From assembly GCA_964007475.1 (NCBI GenBank), contig OZ023274.1:72985303-73049302 (forward strand): a stretch of DNA of 64,000 bases. The letters are read 5' to 3'. The DNA comes from Hybos culiciformis (Eukaryota > Arthropoda > Insecta > Diptera > Hybotidae). Below, in pieces: positions 29,901-44,900 of the stretch; the stretch's first letter is position 1; each line of letters starts with the position of its first letter. The notes under the pieces are model-generated. The model saw only the letters and a list, made by a program, of their open reading frames with translations, searched no databases and was not told the origin of the DNA. Both the position numbers and the translations under genes were made by a program.

Positions 29901-32900
29901 ATTAACTGAAATCTGTAACTGAAAATGAAAACTTCCAAAGAAAATTTATTTACAAAAACTATATTTTACTTACTTTTTAAATACAGATTTTATGTAATTT
30001 TGTTTTGAAATTCATATGTTTTATTGTCATATGTTATTCATAATGTTATGCAATATCAAATTTTAATAATTTAACTGTTAATATATACTTCCATTAAAAT
30101 AGAAATATGTTGTTAGAAAATCTAAAATATTATACAAAGTTAAAATGTTTTCCATAAAGAATTCATTCTCATTAAATCTATCGATGTAATACATTTTCCA
30201 AATAAAAATTATAAAAAACAGATTATTTTAAAATCAAAATATTTCAAATAGATTACACCCAAAATAATATCTACTTAATAAATTTTTGACTTTTAGGGCG
30301 TAACTTTTCTAATTATTTGGAAAAACCTCAGAATATTAATTTCAAGTGCCTTCTTCAATGTGCAAAATTATTAATACTCTAAGAAATTATAACCTATTTT
30401 TGAAGAACTTACTAAAGAGTTTCTCTTATTTTTATCAAAATTCATTTTTTTTATATACTTTTTGTATATTTATTTAATACTCTCATTTTAAATATATAAA
30501 TATAATAAAATCCAAACAAGTAGAGTATCAGAATTGTTTTTTATTTTTATTTTTTTTATATTCTTCAATAATTTCTTCACAATTTTATTTTTCCATAAGA
30601 AGTGCTTTATTTGAGAGATAGAAATTATATTTATCTTTTCAAAAAAAAAAATAACAATTTTATGACTTAACTATATGAGGAATATTGGGTTTGACGATTC
30701 AAAAGTATCTATATACATAATATATAAAGTTTAATAGAAAGTTTTAGAGAAAAATAAAAAGTTTCGACAATAAATTATTGCACGAAGCATCTGTACCAAA
30801 AATTTTTTATATCATTTCGCCAAAAAAAAAATTTTGAAGTTGTCAGCTTATATATATGTGTATATGTATACTGATATAATAATAATGCTAAGTACAAGTA
30901 CGTTTTATAATTCAAAATCTTAATCGATGAAAAAAAAAGTTTTATAAGATCTCTGTTGATTTTCTAAGAACTAAATCAACGAAAATCTGAATTAAAACTC
31001 AACTTCGACTTTGCACACTGACAATTATTATTAATAAACCATGTTATATTCTTTTAAAATAATTTTAAAGCCACAGAAATCTGTTATAAATCAATGCCAA
31101 TTTTAATAGTTTGAACATAGTCTTTGGTTTTTAAAATGAAGCTATTTTAAGATTGTCTTCCTTTTTATTGATTGGGTTACTGAAATAAGCCATATTATAA
31201 ACTTTATATATAACGACAATGAACGACTACTTATGAATGATTTATATTTCCAAGAAAATTTCTATTAAAAATCATTATGAATAATAGAAAAAGATTTTAA
31301 AAAATTTTTATGTTTTAAAATAAATACATAGAATATTTTATAGTACCTACATAGATTTAAATTGATAAAATCAAGAATTTAATCATCACGCCAATAAAAT
31401 TATTCAAATAATAATTTTATTCGATTTGTTCGAATAAAATTAAGAAACAACAAAATATTAATTTTCAAATTTAAAACATATTTATCACTAACTCATAAAA
31501 TAAACATTTATTCAAAAACAATAAAATGTATTTTTTCCTGGAAGTCCATTAAATATTATTTATTTTTCATTGGATTCTTATTACAAAAAAAAATAAATAA
31601 AACAGAAAAAAAATTAAATTCTCTGAAATTAATGATTAAAAAATCTATTAATTTTTCTTTCTGCCACTTCTTCTTTATCAAAAATTCATTAAAAAATTTA
31701 AAGACATTAACGAATAAAAAAAAAAAGGAAAAAAAAGAAGCAGGAGCTTAACGCACAGGGACAAAATATATAAAAAATTAAATATATATAAAAAAAAAAA
31801 AACAATTACTAAAAAATAAACAAAAAGAATATTATTTGACAAAAACAAAAAATGTATGGTGTGAATCCTTTTTAACTCTGTGTTCTTAGAATTATTTTTT
31901 TTTTTTTTGTTGTTGAAATACAAATTTTTTTTTTTTTTTTTATTAAATCCTTTATGACTTTTACGCAATTAAATGAACTTTCTGCTTGTCATTTTCTGTT
32001 AACTTTATTATTAGATTTTTATCTTAAAAGCTAACAACAACAAAAAAAAAAAGTGAAAAGAGTACATAAATAATTTTTTTTTTGTTTTTTTTTTTTTTTA
32101 TTAAAGTTTATATGATTTTACAAAGGTAACAAGCAAAATTACATTATTTAGATATGTATATAATAATAATAAAAAATAAAAAAAAAAATAAAAGAAATAA
32201 AAAATAAAATTATAATTCTTTTCAGTTTTTTTTTTTTTTTTTGTACTTTTTATTTATTTTTATTTTTTTTTGCTATTCATAATGTTAAAAAATATAAAAA
32301 CAGATACTTTTCTTTTGCTTTTCCATTTTCCATTTTTTTTTTTTTTTTTTTTTATTTCTTTTGGCTTTTTATTTCATTTTGAAAAACACCTTGATTTATA
32401 AAAGAATTTTGCTTTCACACTTTTCAAATTAATTTTTTTTTTTTTTTTCGTTTTTTTCGTGGCTGTTTTTCCCAAAATAAAAAATAAAAAATAAAAAAAA
32501 AAATACAAAAATTGAAAAGAAAAATTAAATCAAGAAAACAAAGAAAAACATTTTTCCCTCTGCTGCGAATCTGTTAAATGTGTTATAAATATTTGTGCGA
32601 AAAACATTTTTATGAATTGTTTTTTTTTTTTGTTGAATTTTTTTTTTTTTTGTAATTTTAAAATGTTGTATAAATATCGTCATAGTATTTTTGTTTTGTT
32701 TTTGCTTTTACTCTTATTTTTTTTTATGTTGAAGCTGTGTGTTGTATAAATATATGTATTAAAGTTTGACTGTAAACAAACAAATAAACAAAAAAAGAAA
32801 AGTGTTCAAAATGAAAGGAAACAAAAAAAATTTTAAAAAAACCAAACAAATAAATTTTTTTGGGGTTAGTCATCTATTGTTTCAATAATTTGAAGACTAT

Positions 32901-35900
32901 AGGAATAATTTTGGTTTTTTTTTTTAATTATTTTAATATTCAGAATTTTATTTTAGAAAAAAAAAATTATTATCTGTAATATTAATGTAAACAAATTATA
33001 TTAGAGATAAGATATTAATTGTTAATGAAGCTATCTGCACTTAAATATAAAGTTAAGTTATAAGACATTGGTCAAACTGAAGGGTTTGCTTCGGGAATTG
33101 GGATAGTGATTTTTTCTTGGATAATTCTTAGATTCCGGACTAGCTTATCCAAGTTATTTTTCTTCCTTGGATAATCTAGTAGTGACTTTAAATGCGTATA
33201 GTGCTCTGTAAGAAAACACAGAATCGTTATTTAAACTTTAACAATGTTTAAAGAATTAATTTTATTATTTTTTTTTTAATATTTTTTTTTTATATTTAAT
33301 CTTAATTTTTATTAAATAATATTGATTTTTTTTTTTTGAAACAGAATCATTAAACTAACATTCTAAAATGAATTAAAATTTATATTTTGTACTCAACTGT
33401 CCTGGAAAATTGATCTAAAATAAGATTTATAATTTTTTTAATGTAATTTCTTACTCAATTTCTTATGATAAGAACTTTCACATACGGCAAAAAAAATGAA
33501 AGCTTAATATACATAATACTAACCCAAATAGATGTATCCTTAGATTTACTAAATTTGATAAGTTTTTATATAATTTTTTTTTGTTCCTAAAATCACTTAG
33601 TAAGTATTATGATATATTAACTAGTTATGCGGTTTTCTGTTTCCCAAAGTTTTCATAGCACAATATAATGCAACTTTGAAGAAACCAAAGAATTAAGATA
33701 GTTAAAATTTCATCACTCCACGCATATAAGAAGAACAAGATATTTAATACTATACATGTAATAAAAGATATTTAAATTTTCTTATATTAAACTTTTCATT
33801 GAAATCCTTAAATTTTCTTCAAAAAAAAATTTAATATTAAATTTTCTTAAAATGATACGAATGTATATAATAATGTAAAAATTTATAATAAAAATAAAAC
33901 TTTCAGTAATGATTGCTTGACTTAATTTTCCTGACATAATTTATTATTATATACATGTATGTATATAAAATACAACACCTTCGCATGTAGTTCAAATTTT
34001 TTTATTTTTTTTTTTAAAGAAGAAGAAGAGCTTAACCTTTGTTCTTCTGACAAATATAACGAATATTCTTATGTTTTTTTGTTAATTTTTATTTTTATTT
34101 TATTTATTTTTTTTTCATTCATTTCATTTTGAAAACATTGCTCTTGAAGATAATGATTGTTGAATAAGTTGTTGCGTCAATGAATATTAAAAAGAAAATA
34201 CAATGTTTTCCCTAAATGAATTTTTCACCCATTCAAGTGAAATCAATTCTGCGAAAATAATTTTTTTTTTTTTTTATTTTCTTTGATATTTTTATATAAC
34301 AATATGTTTTTTTTATTTCGGTGTTATATGGAAACAAACCATCGAAAGTGGCAAATAAATTTAATCATAATAGTGTAGAGTACCTATTTAATATTATTAG
34401 AATTGCTTATTTGAAATATAGAGTTATAGATTTAGTAAAATCCAAATTTTTTGATACATGCCGCATATAAACCAAATAGAACTAGTAAGAATAAGTCTAG
34501 CAAGATTAGGAATTTGTCATAGGAAAGAAAAATAGTTGGAACTTTTACTTCCTAATACATCTGTTAGTATGCTTGTAGCAATATTTGATATTTCAGAAAC
34601 TAATTTTTTATCAAAAAATCAAGCTATAATTTTGGAGTAACAAGTTTTAGCAGTTTTTGAACTACTTAGTTATATTTATATTTTTATTTATTAAATGGAA
34701 AATTTTGAGCACATAATAAATAATTCAGTTTGTGATAATAATCTTTCTGCTATATTTGTTAACTGATTTTCCTCGAAGTTTCTTTTTCAAACGTATAGAT
34801 TTTAATTTTCCTTTCAGAACAAAATTTCACTGAAAAATATTATTTTTCTTCAAATTACTACTAACCAAATGGACATACTTTCAAAAACTTTATAAGTGAA
34901 ATTCTTTTTTAACGTGCGTACACCACGACTTTGTTTCTCTATGTATATGCAACATTTAATCATTAACATAAGAGAATACATAATTTTTTTTTATGACGAT
35001 ACTTACTGACAATATATTGACACACAAAGAATACTGTACCAAATGGAAAGCTAGAAAATTTATTTATGTACAAAAATACAAAAAAATAAAAAAATATTCA
35101 GACTGATTTCACTGAAATATTTTCATTTAGAAAAATAATAATTACAATTCTGTCTTCTGGGAAAATATTATATACATATATAATATATATATTTGCACAT
35201 TATATACATTTTATGGAGAATGAATTATTCGTACCTCAAAAGAAAAAAATATGGGGTAAATAAAAATATATATTTCAAGTTTAATTGTCACTTGAAATCT
35301 TCATTACGACAAAAAAAATTTTTATAAGCCAACAAAATCATATTTTTTATTTGAGTTTAATTTACGGTTATAAAAAATAAAGGATTTAAAAAGGATGAAA
35401 TCATAAAAAAAAACAAAAAAAAAAATAGGGTTCATTATTATGTTCATTCATTCTAAGTGTCGCAAAACTAAGGAAGTTTATGGTTTTCCTTCATAAAAAT
35501 AAATAAAAAAACATAGTAAATCTCAGAAATATAAAATGTTTGATCTTTAGATTTAAAGTTAGTTAGATTCTTGCTCTTTCTTTATATCGTTTGGGCGAAA
35601 TTCCGTCATATACTTAGTATAGAACTTTAGTAAAATAATAATGCTTATTTTTGTCTTTTTTAATACTAATGTTTTATCCTTATTAAATAAACCATCAGAA
35701 AATATTTTAAACACATTTCATATTAAAAATTTGTTTTTAATTTTTTTGTGAAAAAAAAAATGAAGTTACTGATGGTGTAGGTTTTGTATAGAGTTCAACA
35801 AACCATATTATACTTAAAACGCAATATAATGTTATTAAAAATGCTTTCAACAACATATTTTGATAATCGTTTGACATCTTGGTGGTCGTATTATTTAACT

Positions 35901-38900
35901 TGCAATGTCACATCTCATTCTTTTTTATCTCCGATTATATATATATACTTAAAGGGTGTAAGGTATATAAAACAAAATCGTTCATGTTTTTGTCAGATTC
36001 ATTGTAAAGTCTTTCAAGTTTATTACCAAATCTGTATACAAACTTTCAAAGTTTCAAAAACATTCATTCTAAAATCTTTGTGCCATAGAAATAATATACT
36101 TACAGTTTAATTTTTCATTACAACGATTTTTTTTCAATAAATAATTTTCTTGTTCTATATATGAAAAAAAATAAGAAAATACTTATAATAAAAAAATTTC
36201 AAAAAAAAGATATTAAATTAATCTTCTTAACTTTTTTAAAATCAAAAAATCCACATTTTTTCTATTTGTACTAAACAAAAAACAGAAATTTTCCATTTCT
36301 TTTCAAAAAAACGTTTTTCACTTTTAAATCGTTCGTGATATGTTGGTCTTAGAATAAAAAAAATGAAAACAAAAATAATATCAAAAAAAAAAAAACAGAA
36401 AATATTTATAAAGAATTTAAATCCATTTAAAGTTTGTTTACAAGTAAAAATTTACATCAAAAACCAATCTAAAAGAAATACACACAGAGAATATTTTTTG
36501 TGACATTACACCTACCTATAAGAAATTGTATGCATAAAACACTTAAATTGTACCAAAAAAAAAACAAAAAAATTACAATCGTTTCTATGGTAAAAAAAAA
36601 TAAAATTAAAGATTTTAAATACAAAACTATTTTTTCAACAGAAATTTTATTGAAAATATTTTTCTTAAAATGCAAGGGGAAAGGGAATGTTTTAAATTTT
36701 TTTTTTTTAAATAGAAGAAAATTCTAATTAAATATAAAATGATTATTTTTTATAATATGTTACCATCAGAATTATTTTAGATTGGAAAATAATTGATAAA
36801 ATAATTATACTGATCTTTTCGTATGTCAATTAAAAAATACGAAAACAGAGTTTCAATATCGTCGTAATTCATTAAAAATGTTTTTCCCCCTTTTTTTTAA
36901 ATATTAAAGAAAAGAAATACAAGATTATCTACTTATTCCTAATTTATTTTTGTTATTTAATTGAATGTCGAATGTCAATCCCCCCCCCAATTTCCTGTCA
37001 CATAAAATGTGCTCACGGTGGAAGTAAAACTTCTTTACATTTATTTCAAATTTCTATAATTACGTATTTTCTTAGTAAGATATTATTTGACTAGAATAGT
37101 AATGAAATAGTAAGTATAGTAAGTAATTTCTTTATTTATTCATTGATTTTTTTGTACACATGTTAATAGTGGCTGATAATAACTAAGATGAGATATAAAT
37201 ATGTATATATATGCAAATATCTTGTAAAAACTAAATCAATAGTTGTTCCATGTTTGAAGAGTTTACGAGATTGATATATTTTGTGACATTTAACAAAATA
37301 TTAAAAATATTAAAAATATCAGTACAAAAATTCTTTGTAAGCTCACTATAACTACTTAATGACGAGATCTCCAGACATTATTTCAAATTTGTTTGAATAA
37401 AACTCATTATGTAGATTAATCTAATATTCACCGCAAATTCATTGTTCATTTAGATTCACAAAATATCAACTTTAGCTACCCACCCACATTGATTAATTTT
37501 CAGTGTTTTCATTCTAACATCAAAAAAATAACATATATTCTTTTTAAAACTTATTATAACAATCTAAATCTAAAGCAACAAAAGTATTATAAAAAAAAAA
37601 AATATATATATATGTATTATGTTTTTCTTTCATTTCAGAACTTAAAGCAAATATCTTAGGACCAAATGATTTATATGTAAAATCAGGGAGTGACATAAAT
37701 CTAATCTGTAAGATTTCCCAAGGACCACATGAACTTGGAAACATTTTTTGGTATAAAGGTATGGTAAAACTTTTAATGTTTTTCAGAAATTTTATTAAAT
37801 TCGATTATGTAAATCCAAGTTTTATTTTAAAATAAATATGTATATATAAATACATATTTGTTGATGAATACATATAATATAATATATAAAGATTTATAGA
37901 AATACGTACATTTTGGAGTCAGCAACATATAAGTATAAGCATATAAATTTAATCTTTATATGTGCCGTATCCAATACAGATTTATGTATTTTTGCATTTT
38001 TACATATTGTATATTGTATAACTATATACAACATGATATAGATTTTCAAAAAAAAAGGAAATTTTAGAGTGATTTTAATCATATTAAAAATATACAAATT
38101 TATTATTTTTCAATAAAATATAGAGGTATTTTCTAAACCATAAAATTTGTTGAGTCACACAAATTAAATCAGACAAATATTTTTATTTATAACATTTTGA
38201 AAGGGAATTTTTTTTTAGTGTGGGATATGAAAGATTCATTTTATATAATAATCAGGGAATTGCGTGTGGGCAACTGACAAGATTCTGGCCCAAATAATGA
38301 TGAGATAAAATTCTGAAAAAACTGCGTATTATTATTATAGATTATAGTACTAATTAAATCATAAGAATTACGATTAAAATTAGATAATTGGTTCATAATA
38401 ATATGTAGGCCTTTAGTAATAAATGAATAATTTTTGTATCTTTTTCTATATTTCTATATATTTTTTATTAAAAAAAAGTTATGATTAAATTATTTATGTT
38501 ATAAGTTATGTTAAAATTATTTATTATGAAAATTAAAAAAATACATAATTTTATTAATTACATCGTTTTTAAATAAAATATTTATTGATCAAAAGAACCA
38601 AATTTAAATCAATTATTCAGTCTTTTTTATATAGGAAAGGACTATTATACATATTTTTAATGTAAATAGTGATCATATATAAATATTCCAAAAAAAGAAT
38701 TAAAATTGAAATTTTAAATTGTATAATCCATTAATTTACATTTGATATTATTTCGTGAAGAATAAATAATAACTATATAAATAAAAAACTTTAGAAATAT
38801 AGGCAAAAATCATTTGCACGTGCGTGCCCAAGATTTTTATTTTGTTTCAATTTGGGAGTTCTGTGAATGATGATTTTGATGTAGCTCAAACCATACAGAA

Positions 38901-41900
38901 ATCTATTTTCATATAATACGGAAAAATCATGATTTTAATAATATTTTAGAACTACCTAATATACATTGACTTGATTGATAACATCTTATCCTATCTATAT
39001 ATAGAGTGATGATATATCCTATACTAATAATAAACCAGAAACAATTTCATCTTCAATTTCTTCTTATTAAATTGAAAGAACAAAAACAAAACTGAAAGCT
39101 TTCCAAGAAAATCAAAATATTAATCAATCACTCTAAGGTTATTCAGATTTTGATCTTTAGGTATTGATTGGAATTTTGGGTTTAAAAAGACTTTTTTTTT
39201 TTTATCTTTTTTTGAAACAACTAATTTTCTGATCACATTTTATTTAAATATAAAATCACCGTAAAATTTAATATCATAAAAAATAAAACAATGTTTTTTA
39301 TCCATTTAAGGTGAAATAAAAAAGTTTTTCTTTTCTTGTTTTTTTTCTCCTTGTTTTTATAGGTAATAAAATTATAGACATGACAATGAATCAAAATGAT
39401 ATTGACAACTTTCAAAGAGTATCTATTGAGAATGATTGGATGGATGGATTAACATCAAGGTATAAAAAATATAAAAAACACAATAATTTTTTTTTTATGT
39501 TTTTAAAATATGAAAGAATCCATTGAGTATATTCAAGAAGAAAATTAAATTACATACTCAATGTGTTTTTTTCTTCTTGTTTTTCTTTCATTGTCAAAAT
39601 CAATATTATCAATTTAATATTATTTTTCCTTTTTTTTTTTTTTGTTTGAATAGTATCTAAAATACTACTTAATTTTCTTCTACAACTTTGAAACAATTTC
39701 TAATATTCTATACATCATCTAAAATAAATCTACTTTCAGATTAAAAATCAAGAGAGCATTATCTCTAGATACCGGAAATTATACGTGTTTACCAACATTA
39801 GCAGTATCTGATAGTGTTTATGTTCATGTTATAACTGGTGAGTTATATTATTTGCATAATAAATAGCTAAATCTATATAGATTTTGTATTAATTTCGGAA
39901 AATATTTAGATCATCGTTAGGCATATACTTATTATGTGAAAGAATATTTTATAAATTTATCTTTAAATAATATAAAGTGTAGAAATTAAAACGCCGCATA
40001 AGCTTCCAAAATAATAGAAGCTGCATTCAAAATTTTAAGTTGAAGGTACACGTAATCTTCTGAGCCCGCCTTAATCAATTTATAGTACTTAAAATAATCT
40101 ATAGCTTTAATTATATCTTTATCATTATTTTACCTATAAAACAAAACTATTTATGTTTTCGGTTTATTAATTTTTTTTTAACGTCCTATACCTAAAAAAA
40201 ACCGAAATTTTATGATAATTCTGTGCTTATATTTTTATAGGAGCAATTAAAAAAATTTTTGAAAATTAAAAATTTTTAAAGGCATTAAATACATTAAAGG
40301 CATTAAATACACGTTATTTTTGATGAGATAATGAAAATTTTGTTCATAAATGTGGTTTCTATTAAATTTTTTATATCGATTACCATAAAGAAAAAAATCG
40401 TATGTACACACATGTACTTATACTTCAGAAATTCCAATGATAATAAAAAGTTATAAAAGAAAATATAATTATTCAAACTTTTATCAACGTATATTGCTAA
40501 TTATGTGTACGTGTAGTTAAAATATAATTATATTTTCCTGTGTTGGTTTGACTAAATAATTAAACTTATTGGTCACATTCTTTAATTAACTTAACTTTAG
40601 TTAATTTAGTCAAAATAGTGAAAAAAGTGTCTGTTCGAAACATCATTGTGAAAATCTTAATTAAAGTTAAATATATCTTATTCATTTTAATAAAACTACT
40701 AAATTCTAAAACCTTGTATCTTTAATTTAAAATTAAATAAAAATTAGCATTTCAAAATAATATGTTTTTTAATTTTGAAACAAAACAGAGTATTTGTCAG
40801 TTTTTGAAAATCTATGAAATCAGAAAAAATATACATCCAATATATGTTATGTACACGAAAACACCAACATAACATAAATCTATCCCTGTAAATAGATACT
40901 TAAATAATATATGTAAATATCTCAATAAAAATAAATTGATATTTTATTACTTATTCAACATAAATATTATGAACATATACATTCCAGTATACAAGTACGT
41001 GCTCTTGCTCAAAATTTCTATAAATATTAATTTATGTAAACCGTTTTATTTCATATTTATTAATTTTTCCCCATAATCATCTCTCTATGCAAACTGCATA
41101 AATTATATATTCATAATTTTCAATTACATATAACTTAAATGCATTTTTGGCAGTTAGGTGATAAACTATTTTATTAAAAATTTATTCCTAGAGAAATTTT
41201 TAAAAATTAAAGGTAAATATTAATTAAGAAATGCTAAAAACTGTACTTATTCTATATATGTTTAATTGAATATTTGTATTTATTCCCGATTTATTTGTGT
41301 TCCCAATCTTTTAACTTTTAAATTATTTACACGTAAATTTCTCTCTTAATTTGAACATGACTTAGTATTAATATCTCTGCGATCGTAAATCTTTGAAAGC
41401 ACACCAAATTTTCCAATAATACTATAGTTGTTTTGATCAAACCTTGACATAGATTAAATACATGGGACATGAATACTATTATCAGTTTTATCTATTTATT
41501 AAAAAATACGGACCGGATATAAAAAAAAAAAAAGGAAAAACTAAAAAATATTATATCAAAATAGTTATGAGTATAGTTTTTGATGCATTTGGTAACTACC
41601 AGGAACAAAAAACATTTCCATTTTATATACATATATGCAGGAAATTGAAAATCCATTAAATAAATAAACAAAATAATAAAAAAAAAACTATATTACAAAT
41701 AATAAATATTATTTGCCAGTTCTTACTTAATGATTTTCAATCAATAAAAAATTAAAATATCTTTTAAGTTGAATAAACATAAATATTTTCACTATTTTTA
41801 TGAAAATAACAAAAAAAAAAAATAAATAAAAAATTTATAAAACAAACAAAAAAAAAAACTCGTGCGAACAAATCAAATTAACGCAGAATAAAACCATCAT

Positions 41901-44900
41901 ATTTTCTGTTTTTCCTTTTATATTTTATTTTTTGAAATGAAAATAATTATTGTGATAATAAAACCACCCTTGTGGAACTTGCTTTAATGCATTCATATAC
42001 ATATATACTTAGATATATAACGAAATTATATCAGAACAAATATTTTTGTATATCAGCGCAAAAAAAAAAAAAACAAGCAAATGAAGAAGAGATATTAAAA
42101 TTCTAACAATTTAATGTTTTATCGTCCAATTTATTTTCTGCTTTTATTTTGCAGTAATTTTAATATTGCATGAACATTTTTATTTTATTTTTTTTTCACA
42201 TTATAATTTTATTATGTTGTAAGCCGCATTAAAATTTTCATTGAAAAACTATCAATAAAATTGGAATATGATATGTCCTTCTTGAGATTTCTTTTCGGAT
42301 ATCTTCTATGGAAAATAGCATTAAGAACATTTTAATTTTCATTAAATTCTATCTATGTTTTCTTCTTAGAAAAGAAAATTCTGTATTTTACATAAATATA
42401 ACCAAGGACCTATTTTTAAATCTATTTTTTTGTTTGAAAAACAAGAATTATCAGTATAAATTTGAATACCTATTCGAAATTATGTCTACAAATTTTCGAA
42501 GTACCCCAATATTTGTTTTTCCAATGAAAATTTCCTAAGCTTTATTATTTTATTTATAATTATATTATAAAATGTTTTGTTCCTTTTTCTTTTGAAATTT
42601 ATATAAAAATACCATGTATTGTCATAAAATTTTATTCCATTCTGTTTTTATTTCTTTCCCATGTGTAGTTACTATACCTACCTAGGTACATAATTTTCAT
42701 TGGATTCTGCTGCAGGGAACATTTAAATCACATCACAAATTTTTAGTTAAAATTTTTCTTGTATACATAAAAGTTGTCAATAAGATAATAATTTTGTAGT
42801 ATTTTTTTTTTTTTTTTGTAAATACTATTTTAGTTTCAAAACAAACCATTAATAAACAAACCATTCATAAATTTTTATATTTTCACATTTTTTTTTTTTT
42901 TTGTAAATATCGACATATATATATTTAGTTTGAAAATATGAAAATTTGATATTTTAATAACAACCACAATCCATAATATTGTTTCCTGACAAAATATTAA
43001 ATAGAAAATAAAAACTAAAATTATATCAATTTAATTTGTAAAATGTTACATAAATTATGTATTTTATTTATATTTACATTATACATTTATCATGTCAAAA
43101 ATTAAAAAAAAAAAAAAAAACAAATTTTTGGCCTAAATTTTTCCGCACACATCATCAAACTAAGAGTAAATTATTTTGCTATAAAAAATACTGTTTCAAT
43201 TTTGAAATGACAAAATTTTATGTTTATTTTCTTGTTAATACGAATATAAAATAAAATAAAATAAAATATATATATATATATATATATAAAAAAAAACACA
43301 AAATTATTTGTCGTTCAAATTGTGTAACGAAATGTATACTCTCCCTTTAAGTTTTTTATTTTTTTTTATTTTTGCTGCCTAGCTTTATAACATTTTTACT
43401 ATTAGGTCATAACTTTTATTAAATTGTTTAATATTTGGATAAAATTACATAGAATTTCCCTAATATAATAATGAACAAGAACAAAACAAAAAAAATTTTT
43501 GTTTTTTCTTTTTACATAAAAAGAGGAAAAATTTATTAAAGACCTTTAATAGCCAAAGTACTTTGTTGTCCATCAAAACATAGAAATTTATTCACAACAA
43601 CTTTTATTATCTGAAAAACATGACTCATAAAAAAACATTGAAATCATTGTGTATTAGGTTTAAATTTCTTTCACCTTATGTCAAAATTCCTAAAGGAAAA
43701 AAAAATTAAAATTTAGGGTTTCATAGTAAAATTTATAATAGTTTAATAAATTACTTTATTAGCAAATTTAACTGAACAAAAAATAATTATGTTCATAGAT
43801 CATTTTGTGAAAAATTATACTTTTTTAGAAATAACGAACCTATATAACTTTAAAATATGATGGACAATAAGTTGTATATTATCTGAGATCTTTATGTAAA
43901 TGCATAACTATGTTTATTAATCCCTTATCAATGAATCTCCAGTCATTTTGATATTAACTTCAATACTAGTCTAGTCTTTAGCTTTTTCACTAACATAAAA
44001 TGAAACTGAAATACAATATACACTATTCCGTGTATTCGTCCAAATATATATATAGTTAATTGTTCAAAAATTTATGTAGGAGTCATTAATAAAAATAGAA
44101 TAAGGCAAAATTAAAGGAAAAAAATTCGCAAATTAAAAGAAAGAAATTGTCTTGAAAATATTTTTTCGAATTTATTGAATTTTATAAAATAAATCTGATA
44201 TCGTATATAGGCTTCCTACTTACGTAAATATTTAAAAATGGATTTTTTTTCCATAATAATATAAATATACTAATATAATTTTTATATATTTCAATTTTTC
44301 ATCACCTACTAATATCTTGTTATGTGCCTACAAAATTACTTCATCTTTCCATTAAATGCTATGAAATAAATTCTTAATGGAATTGTTATGGCCGATTCTT
44401 TGATTACCTACTCTCTTTTCTATGTTGTTAATTTGTTTCAAAAGTGTTTATACTTTTAATTGGGGAAAATTATTTACAAATGTATTTAACGTGATATAAT
44501 AATGTATTCTTGTGTTATGATATTTTCATAATAATAAAATTAATTATATTTATAAATTATACATAAAAATTGTTACATTCGCAATTCCATCGTTAGGCTC
44601 AGGCGAGATCTGTTAGTTTTTTTGTATTAATTTTGTTTTTATTCACCTGTGCCTACGGTGTGATTTATTGACTGCACCTAGTTTATATTAGTAAAATAAA
44701 TTCTGTACCTGTAATCAATTATGATTTACTTATTAGTCCTTAAAATGTATACGCCCATTAGCCTTAGATTAATAATTTTTTAATCGAAATAAACATAATA
44801 ACCCAAGAAACATTTTAATCTCAGTTTTTTTGTTATACCTACTTCAGAGCTTTATAAGAGAATAATAATTGATTTGGCCAAGAAAGAATTTGTGTATACA

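Larger units (their letters stand above)
1782..37638 (+). other. dpr intron 1 of the window (about 35.9 kb)
   Basis: A very large intron between the Ig1 and Ig2 exons. Apart from the mobile-element pieces listed separately (12.0-12.75, 16.8-17.3, 17.8-18.3, 21.4-21.6, 22.9-23.05, 26.0-26.9 kb) it is simple AT-rich DNA with frequent A and T runs. The stretch 30.5-36.7 kb is especially dense in poly(A)/poly(T) runs. No alternative Ig exon was recognised. Short open frames here have biased Phe, Ile, Lys and Asn composition typical of chance frames in AT-rich DNA. Confidence 0.8.

Noticed and set aside
31678..31968. 96-codon minus-strand frame rich in Lys, Asn and Phe
   Set aside because: It is generated by dense poly(A)/poly(T) runs; no motif.
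35784..36110. 108-codon plus-strand frame
   Set aside because: There is no homology signal or splice context, and the composition is compatible with chance in a large intron.
38220..38320. Short GC-richer stretch (GGAATTGCGTGTGGGCAACTG) that looked coding
   Set aside because: The frame is only about 15 codons before a stop, with no splice sites or recognisable protein.
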